Part shown: in pieces, positions 56,641 through 64,000 of the stretch | How positions within the stretch are numbered: the first letter of the stretch is position 1 | Layout of the letters: every line of letters begins with the position of its first letter | Assembly: GCA_963969495.1 (NCBI GenBank) | Contig: OZ018338.1 | Coordinates: 45,949,206 to 46,013,205, forward strand | Reading direction: 5' to 3' | DNA length: 64,000 nucleotides | Origin: Ceratothoa steindachneri | Taxonomy: Eukaryota > Arthropoda > Malacostraca > Isopoda > Cymothoidae | Position numbers and translations under genes: made by a program | The notes under the pieces: model-generated | Seen by the model: only the letters and a program-made list of their open reading frames with translations | What the model was told of the DNA's origin: nothing | The model's database searches: none

Positions 56641-56882
56641 CATAGGTGATAACTGATAAATCGAGAAATCCAAAAATTTATAATACAATATTGGTTATTG
56701 ACTATATATAAAACGGAAGAAGCACGGGAACATAGGGAAAAAATCACTAAAGAACGCGCAAAACCGGTAGCACGCAAGAGCAACAGCTCGTGATCTCTCG
56801 TCCAAAAGCTGGTTCCCAGGTCGGACCTACCTATTTCTTCCTCCAAGGCACGCGCGACTCACCACTGTGCTAAACTGGAACC
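56640..56882 (-). repeat. tRNA-headed SINE
   Basis: On the - strand from 56882: GGTTCC at the 5' end and GGAACC at 56811-56816 (as complement) pair perfectly over a 72-base head. Box A TAGCACAGTGG (complement of 56862-56872) matches the pol III consensus. Box B is degenerate (GGTCCGACC, about 56829-56821). The arms do not make a normal anticodon stem, so it is a tRNA-derived element and not a gene. The body probably continues to about 56640. Confidence 0.5.
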
Positions 56883-56924
56883 AAAAACTGAAATTATCTA
56901 TTATTGCTAGTTCGGAACCAAAAG

Positions 56925-57022
56925 TATCGGCGATACCGATGAATCGATAATGCGGGGACAAATATCGGATAACCGATAACCCGATATCGTTATCGCAAAA
57001 ATTTATCGCGATAACGCCCTTC
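56925..57022. repeat. CGATA/TATCG-rich cluster
   Basis: At least ten interleaved CGATA or TATCG pentamers in about 100 bases, including TATCGGATAACCGATAACCC and TTATCGCGATAA. Many dyads are possible. Function is unknown. Confidence 0.8.
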
Positions 57023-57598
57023 TATGGTAAAGCTGAATATTGCCCACTGGCTTGGGAAACCGAGCACAAGAATTCCGCTTTTTATGAGTTCCTGAGAGGC
57101 CATTAGGACATATGCCAGTAACGGCGAAGGTTTCCGAACACCAACCAATAAGGTGGCTTAATTCCTATCATTGTGGAAATTGAGTGTATGTAGTTATCTC
57201 CATTTTTACTCCTGACCTCCCATTTAAACTCCCTTTATTATCTTATCTTCCTCCTTTATTGTTTTTGAGCGTGGTATTTTCAATGCTTTGAAGGGCCTTT
57301 TAATACTTTAATTTACCTGGTATTAATTCGCTTTTTTTATTTAGGTCTCTTATTTTTTTACATTTTCCTTCTCCTATTTTTTTCTATAAGCCGTTATTTC
57401 TTCCCCCAATTGGCTGAATTGTGTATATTTGGCGTTCCCTCTCCTCTTTCTCTGGCTTAGATATTTTAGTTTTCCTTTGTTTTTCGTTATTCTCTGATAA
57501 TAAACTTGAAACAAAGTTCGAAAGTACTTGGAATCTTCATTTTATTTTCCTTGTGGGCCTTGTTTCAATTATTACTCAGTCAGGCAATACTTTGTGAG

Positions 57599-57600
<2 letters not shown>
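57023..57600. other. Unassigned sequence
   Basis: T-rich, no gene seen. Confidence 0.3.

Positions 57601-57688
<88 letters not shown>
57601..57688. repeat. (TA)n microsatellite
   Basis: 44 uninterrupted TA units, ending directly at the TTAGGGTGTTTCA terminus. Confidence 0.98.
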
Positions 57689-57691
<3 letters not shown>

Positions 57692-59029
57692 GGTGTTTCA
57701 TAAATATTCTACCACCATTTAAAATTATTTCACTTCATACAAAACTAAAAACTTCCATTGCAATACAAGAAAATTAGAAGGTGCCTTAAATGAGCCAAAG
57801 TTTTTTCCAAGATAATAATACTATTTATATGTATTATAATTAGATATTTTGTTTTAATAAGATATTTCAGATACTGATATTTCTCAAATGGAATGACTAT
57901 TACAGTATATTTGACTTCTTGACGTTTGGAAGCAATTCCCGTTTTTGCTTCATTATTTGGAAGCAACAAACAAATTTTTTTGCTATTTTGTAATTTTCAT
58001 CTTCTTCCCATAAAATTATATCGTTCTTCAGAAGGGTGAAATCAAGGTTTAATGTTCTAACGAACTTCTTGGTTGTAATGTAATGGTGTAAGAATTCCCA
58101 TGTTCTACCACTCGATGCCTAAAGACGCCTACCTTTTTCATAATTTTTTTGTGTAATTACCATTTCCTTTTGTCCGCAACTATGTACCTGATTATAGTTC
58201 CATGTTTTTTTAATTTAATCATTCATAGCGGAGTTTCATTTAGAACTATAATTCACAGATTTCTTTTGTTGTAACAAAAGAAATCAATTGAGTAACATTT
58301 ACATCTTCTAAGAGTACTTGAAGGGGCGGAAAGATGAGAGTTTAAAGGCGATCCAGTTTTTTTTAAATCTCTTGAACAATAGGATTTGAGGTACTGTAAT
58401 TAATCCACTTAAGAAAGTCTAGGCCTTTTCAACTTGAAGTTCGATTATATGGTGACGAAATGGACGATTCAACAACTCCATACCAAGTTTATATTTAATA
58501 GGGATGAATTCACTACCACGCCCTCCCGTATTTGAAAGTATTTGGTCAAACCTCAAGGCATTCACCGAGTCCTGAAGATTGAAATTTCGTAATATAGAAA
58601 CTAGCGTATCAGTATGAGCAATATCAGTTCGATACCATCACCAGATACAATACTTGCCAGTCAATCTAACTTTTAATTACCAGTCAAATTAAGAATAATC
58701 TTTCCATCACAGTGAGCAACACTCATCTTACTGAGCAAGGATTTTTAATTTTCTGGTCATGCTGTATTGCAACTTCGTTCTAGCTGGGTATACTGTTGAA
58801 TGGCTGACGAAAATTTCAAAACGCTGAATCACTTTGCTCCTTATTAGTGAAGTTATGAGATGAACAGCCTTTATATCACTCATAAAAGATATGTTTTGAT
58901 TCAAAGGTATGTGTGAGAGGATGCCCCTCGAAGGACCAGCGTGAAAGGAAGCCCCCTGGAATACACCTTTCATCCCCTTAACTCCAAACCACGTATTCTT
59001 TGGCGTGGAAATTTTAGAATCATCGAGAA

Positions 59030-59945
59030 GGAAGCAGTGGTGCTCTGATCGCTCGACCCGGCTCTATTTGCTTATGTGAGACGCACCTCGCTCTCCCTCC
59101 CCCGCAACAACGCCAAATTCACACCCCGATGCCTCACAAGCATGTTCATCTCTAGTGAGCGGAGCCGTACAAACCCAACTCTATATTCTGAGGCAAGCTT
59201 CGCTATCTGATCCAACTCGTTATCTCGAAGTAAGTTTGCATAGACTGACTTCGAAAATCCTCTATAAACGGCCATGCCCTGGGGCTATTTAACTCTGCGT
59301 CCGCCATTCCTCGAAGAGATTGAGAGTCTGCCAGTCCCTAAGTTCAGACCGTTTGTCTGTTCCCCCGCGAAGTCTCGCAGCCCTTGTTGAAGTCATACCT
59401 CGTCGTTATGATCTCACCAGCAGATCGCACTTCTTGAAGCTTTGGCCTCTGTTCAGGGGAAATCTTATCGAGCCACTTTCTTCCCGGAGAACTTTGCGGC
59501 CCTCCTCATCTAGCACTTCCATTCAAGACTCCCGTTTCTCGTGTCTGAGACTCCCTACCGTGCCGCTTAACCGTCTCCTGTTTGAGATTTTATTTCTTTG
59601 GATAAGAAAAAATCTCGTTCTTTAATAAGAAGTACTCAAAACCCCCATTTACAAGTATTCCTCGTCAGGGCTCACAGAAGTATCTCCTCGAAGACCTGTG
59701 CCGTTCGTATTCCCCCTCCGAACACCACTAAGTTTCAAGGTAACGCGATTTTTGCGTTGTAGTCCTCTTATTACACCCCCTGTCAGTCGTCACCTGCATC
59801 CCCTTTTGAATTCACTTCCCACTCAAACTTAAATAATATCCATTGTTGGAGTTAGCGATAATTTTGCGCTTCCCGTTAGCTCTGTCATACTGTAAGCTGT
59901 CACGATCCAATTAACTATCTTAATTCATAAATTTTTTCCCCTCTT

Positions 59946-60020
<75 letters not shown>

Positions 60021-60022
60021 AG

Positions 60023-60056
<34 letters not shown>

Positions 60057-60320
60057 CCCCGTTTATTATATATATTAAAATTATATTCAGGGTCTGGATC
60101 TTTATAAATTCTTTGAACTGCAACTTGGCAAGCCATTAGATAAATCCCGGTCAATCGTAAACACACTCTAAAACTCAAGGAAGCGGCCTCCACTCCTTTA
60201 ACTGCTCCAAAGCATATCGCAGACTGCCTCGAGTCCGCTATCTGCTCGTGCTTGTGTATGCGCCCTTACTTCGAGCGGGTCTTCACAGGCATTACTCGAC
60301 AATATGGACTAATGTTTGAC
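59030..60320. repeat. Possible LTR-like block with internal (TA)n
   Basis: A GC- and pyrimidine-richer block with TATAAACGGCC (59260-59270), CTATTTAACTCTGCG downstream and a later (TA)n, similar in layout to the Gmr1-like 3' LTR. No direct sequence match or termini were found. The 101-codon frame 59320-59625 has no motif. Confidence 0.25.
59948..60054. repeat. (TA)n microsatellite, interrupted
   Basis: About 35 TA units, then CTAGC, then about 16 more. Confidence 0.97.
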
Positions 60321-61741
60321 ATTTGTTTTTTGTTTTTTTTGCATATGATGTTTCTCCAGTTGTACCTTCAACATTTGGCGAGTAATCGAAGTCACTATAA
60401 GAGAAGAAACTCCCTGTATTTGATTCAGTAGCATCACTTGTTATACTAAAATCTAAATTTGTTTGTGTTTGCTATTTCTTTCTTACATCTTTGTTTTCTC
60501 TCTTTTTTCATTTAGTACGCTGTTAAAACTTCTTCTTTCTCTCCATATTTACCTTGTCTATTCCAACCACATTTCTTGCAAACCAGGGTCTCGTTACCCT
60601 TGAAAGAACTAAAGGTCCTCGACGGTTCTGGATCAGTTTTGCTTCATCAGCGTGAGCTATGTATATCAAAGAAGTTTGGGAAAGTGCTAAAAATATCTTC
60701 TCTTTTCTAGTTTTATGTACTAGAACTAGATTTACTCTCTTGTACCTCTTTCCATGTAGCAGACAAACCTACTATTTTTGTAATAACATGTTTTTTGGGT
60801 CTATATAAGATCTGGCTTTGTTCCACAATAGCAATATTTTATCAAAAGTTGTGTTGGCTACATCTTTAATTAAGCCATTCTCTTCCCGATAGAAATAAAA
60901 GAAAACTAGCTTCAAGACACATCCAATACACGGTAACTTAAATCCCCCTTATATGGTGAGTGATAATGTTATCATTCAGAAAAAAATTCTAGTCTTTTTT
61001 GCCTAGCTTCCATGAATCTTAAATAAAAGAATCATATAAAGGTTATCATCATACAGTTAGTGTTTCTTAACTTTCTATTTTGTTTATTTTTATTAACTAA
61101 AGAATGTTCAATGTTGGAGGGTCAACACGTGCCAAGTTAAAGAGAAAAACACAATTTTAACAAAGTAATTTCCTACAATAATAAAAAATAATTTATTTGC
61201 TCAATATAATAAAAATTAAAATTATATAATACAAGTTATGCATTTATTATACATTTTGCACTATAACATTTGACACGAATGTAAAAAAAAACTTATTTCA
61301 CACAAAACTTTATTCTTTGTATGATTTCCCTCTTACAATGGCTATATATACTGTTCAAAGTTTGGACAGAATTAGTTTTTAGAATTAGTCACAAATTGTT
61401 AAGAAAATTGCATCAGAAATTCAGTTTTATGGAACTTTTAAGAGCATTTCTTAAGCTTTTCGTACCTAATATTACATATATAAAAAATAAAGTAAAATAT
61501 GAAAGAACTAAAAAGCATATAAAGCTGAAAATAAATAATAATTAATTTCTTAAACTCGTCAATTTTAAAATAATCGTCTTGTTAGGAATGAAGTTATTCA
61601 TTGATTTTAGCTAATCAAGCCAAACTTTACAAAGCAGTTAAGAAGTTAATTAAACTACCTAAAAAATCCATAACATCAGTAAACACAACCAATATTTTGA
61701 GAGGGTGAGACTTAAGATATTAAAATCAATTCTTATAAGGT
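60320..61741. other. Unassigned AT-rich sequence
   Basis: No gene is supported. The 74-codon frame 61321-61545 is compositionally ordinary for AT-rich DNA. Confidence 0.3.
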
Positions 61742-61750
61742 TGGAACACC

Positions 61751-61754
<4 letters not shown>

Positions 61755-61829
<75 letters not shown>
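61755..61829. repeat. (TA)n microsatellite
   Basis: About 37 TA units, starting directly after the CACCCTAA terminus. Confidence 0.98.
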
Positions 61830-61832
<3 letters not shown>

Positions 61833-62439
61833 TCGTAGCAAGTTTGTTAAAAGCGACGGCTAATTACTTATTTGTCTTCGCCTTTACGTCTGGATTCAGG
61901 CCGTGGAAGAGTTCTCCGAAATTCATTAAAACTTGGATTTTAAAGTTAAAAGGGAATGAGAGAAAAGTCATTTAGAAAAACACTTTATTTAACTAAAGCG
62001 TTTCTATACACTTGTTTCATCCTTGGAGACAAAGTAAAGAAAATTGGTTTATATATAGCAATGAATGGACACACTTACATAAAACAAACAAAGAGATCGG
62101 CAAGTGCGAACGTACTCATAAAGTTGTGAGCAAGTGAGACATGTTAGAGAGAGATCAGTTTGATAGAAGTTAGGTAAAAAGGGTAGATATAAGTGAGAGA
62201 AGAGAGGGAGTTTAGAGATAGAAGGGTTAGAGTGGGAAAAAGTAGGAGTAGAAAAAAGGGGAAGAGGAAGAGAGTGGACGAGAGTGAGAGTGGGGAAGAG
62301 AGGGAGAGAGAGAGAAAGGGAGGTTAGAGAGAGTTACCTGGAGCTACAAGGATAAGAAGTACTCGAGAAGACCTTACGGTCCATTCAGAGAGTGTACCTT
62401 TGGGCTAGTAGTCAAGCAGGCACAGTTCTGCTCAACAGC
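61830..62439. other. AT-rich then purine-rich sequence
   Basis: 61830-62130 has no gene. 62140-62345 is almost pure purine on the + strand (GAGAGA, GGGAGAGAGAGAGAAAGGGAGG), a possible triplex-forming or nucleosome-disfavouring tract. Confidence 0.6.
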
Positions 62440-63225
62440 TTACGTGCCCAAACGGCCACTTTTCAAGACTTTATCCAGTCTTGACTTGAACTGATCAACA
62501 AAATTGCTGTTGGCAACTTCCACTGAGAGTGCGTTCCACCTACCGCAGATGCTGTATGGGAAAAATTTACCACACAGATCACGGTTGTAACACTTCAGTT
62601 CAAGTTTGTAGCCGTGATTTCTCGTTCTGCCCTCACTAAGTTGGAAAATATCCGTGTAGTCTACATTATTTAAGCCTCGAATTATTTTAAACACTTCGAT
62701 AAGCTGACCGCGCAGTCTACGGGTTTCCAACGAGAACAGATCTAATTCCCTTAATCTACCATCGTAACTTTTGTGTCTGAAAGAGGGAATCTGTTTGGTT
62801 GCCCTGGCTTGCACACGTTCCAATCTCGTAATATTCTTTCGAAACGAAGGACTCCAAAATTGTACGGCATACTCCAGGTGCAGTCGGACAAGTGAGTTGT
62901 ACAAACACATCACTATCTCCTTGTTCCAATATCCAAAATGGCGCTTTATGGATTCAATAGCAGTGCCTTTAAGGATATACTGAGATTGTGGATTTCGGTG
63001 GCCGATATGCATCACTTTGCATTTGTTGACGTTAAATAGCATTTGCCACGTGTCCGACGACTCCCCAATCTTCCCAAGATCATCTTGAAGGCGGGCAGTA
63101 TTTGTTTCCTTTGCGACGTACATACCAAACTTGGTATCATCGGCAAATTTAGAAATCTTCGCAACCATGTCACCGTCTATGTCGTTGACGTAGATGATGA
63201 ATAGTAGTGGTCCCAGGTAGTAATG
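62440..63225 (-). pseudogene. CR1-type LINE ORF2 C-terminal half, copy 2 (open)
   Basis: Longest open frame in the window: no stop from about 63213 to 62440. It begins within RT at LGPLLFIIYVNDI, followed by ISKFADDTKFG (catalytic FADD kept, about 63155) and LGKIGESSDTWQMLFNVNKC with KVMHIGH. It continues through RLHLEYAVQFWSPSFRKNI, LERVQARATKQIPSF and LRELDLFSLETRRLRGQL to the normal C-terminal RLDKVLKSGRLGT. The residues before LGPLLF (SVSSSSSISHYY) come from unrelated low-complexity DNA, so the ATG at 63270 is not real and the element is 5' truncated at about 63213. A short deletion is suspected after AIESIKRHFGYWNKE (about 62945), where the usual YLGV segment is missing. It looks far younger than copy 1. 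Confidence 0.85.
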
Positions 63226-64000
63226 AGAGATAGACGAGGAGGAGGATACAGAGAGAATAATAACCACCATAGATAACGAATACTTGATTGGTAGCTTCAG
63301 CTAGTTCCGGAGTCACTGATTCCATAGTCGGGCGACAGTCAGCATGGGTGTTTGCCGTTATGTCCGCCAGGCGGCGATCTTATTACGACTTACTCTGGCT
63401 GAGACGCTGCCGCCAGCTTGGAAAATTTTTAAATCATAAGTTAATTGTATTTATTTGCCGTTGTAGGCCTGTTAGCTCTAGTCTTTTGAAGTAGTGAATA
63501 TGTGGACTCCTGCTATTTATGTGAATAAGTTATAATATGTGTTAAATAAGGGAAGACAATATATGATACATATATGTTGCTTGGGGAGGGACGCTATAAT
63601 GATCTAGAAATTTCAAACTTAGCCTTAAGCCTCACAATTCACGCGTTAATTTATAAAATAACTTAAAAGTTATAGTAATAATTACGTAAATAATACACTA
63701 TTTAAATTTATAGTGCATTTATGCTACAATAAACTTAACTATTATCAAACGATTTTATTTTTCATAGTATTCTATACGTTTGTAAATGTGGGAGAATTCC
63801 ACGTGGAATTTATTTTCCCGCACAAAAGTTCCATGCGCTGGAGAAGGTTCTGTTAGGCTTAAATTGGTAAGCCTACCCCCTTCCACCCTTCCACAAGCAG
63901 TAGCCCTCGAACCGCGTCCCTCACGGACCACCTTTACACGGGTTAGAATTACCCCGGCAAGAAAATTAGAGGCGATCCACGAATAGAGCTGTTTCCCACT
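63226..64000. other. Unassigned sequence to the window end
   Basis: Frames at 63288 and 63786 (68 and 66 codons) have no signature. Possibly more retroelement flank; nothing else is seen. Confidence 0.3.

Larger units (their letters stand above)
57688..61754. mobile_element. Candidate TA-inserting element with 13-bp inverted ends
   Basis: The left end TTAGGGTGTTTCA (57688-57700) and the complement of the right end TGGAACACCCTAA (61742-61754) match at 12 of 13 bases, and both are bounded outside by (TA)n. This is what insertion of a Tc1/mariner-superfamily element into a (TA)n tract would leave. No transposase motif was recognised inside. The 4-kb interior holds an LTR-like block and two more (TA)n tracts, so nesting is likely. 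Two independent insertions could also explain the ends. Confidence 0.4.

Noticed and set aside
57506..57722. Frames encoding YIYIYI repeats
   Set aside because: Simple translation of (TA)n; the same applies at 38571-38819.

Overview
This window is eukaryotic, animal DNA. It has no operons, no long intact open reading frames and no recognisable intact single-copy host gene. It is AT-rich, with long (TA)n tracts, and nearly everything that can be identified is a decayed transposable element. The mix of families (Jockey-type, RTE-type, I-type and CR1-type LINEs, mariner transposons, Ty3/gypsy and probably BEL/Pao LTR elements, tRNA-headed SINEs) suggests an invertebrate, most likely an arthropod. 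I cannot name the species from sequence alone.

Bases 1-27100 hold five copies (A to E) of one broad family of two-ORF Jockey-type LINEs, all on the + strand. Copies A, B, C and E keep both ORF1 (nucleic-acid-binding Gag-like protein with zinc knuckles) and ORF2 (endonuclease plus reverse transcriptase) material. Copy D has ORF1 only. Each copy is followed by an A-rich stretch and then a short CAGGG/ACCC module with a pyrimidine-rich, TTTCACC-containing run. Between them lie a dead mariner (12431-13636, - strand) and an RTE-type LINE remnant (about 19640-22330, + strand).

Bases 27100-37000 are mostly unassigned AT-rich sequence, with one tRNA-headed SINE (near 30790, - strand) and an I-type LINE reverse transcriptase remnant (34253-35143). 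Bases 37013-38043 (- strand) hold a compact broken ubiquitin-specific protease (USP) open region with recognisable Cys, Asp-rich and His boxes.

Bases 38416-44741 hold the most informative object: a nearly complete but inactivated Ty3/gypsy-type LTR retrotransposon. Its domain order is Gag, protease, integrase, reverse transcriptase, RNase H. This is the copia-like order known from the Gmr1 group. Its Gag has a capsid C-terminal segment resembling the vertebrate SCAN domain, which is thought to descend from Gmr1-like Gag. A piece of its own integrase is duplicated out of order upstream.

Bases 44900-64000 contain a second dead mariner, a SINE head, a 257-bp foldback, a gypsy integrase tail, two CR1-type LINE copies (both - strand), a 36-bp minisatellite whose unit encodes a 12-residue repeat, a probable BEL/Pao integrase tail, possible solo LTRs, and a 4-kb segment bounded by inverted 13-bp termini inside (TA)n tracts. 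Nothing here looks able to express a functional element today. The value of the window is in element architecture and in how the copies were rearranged.
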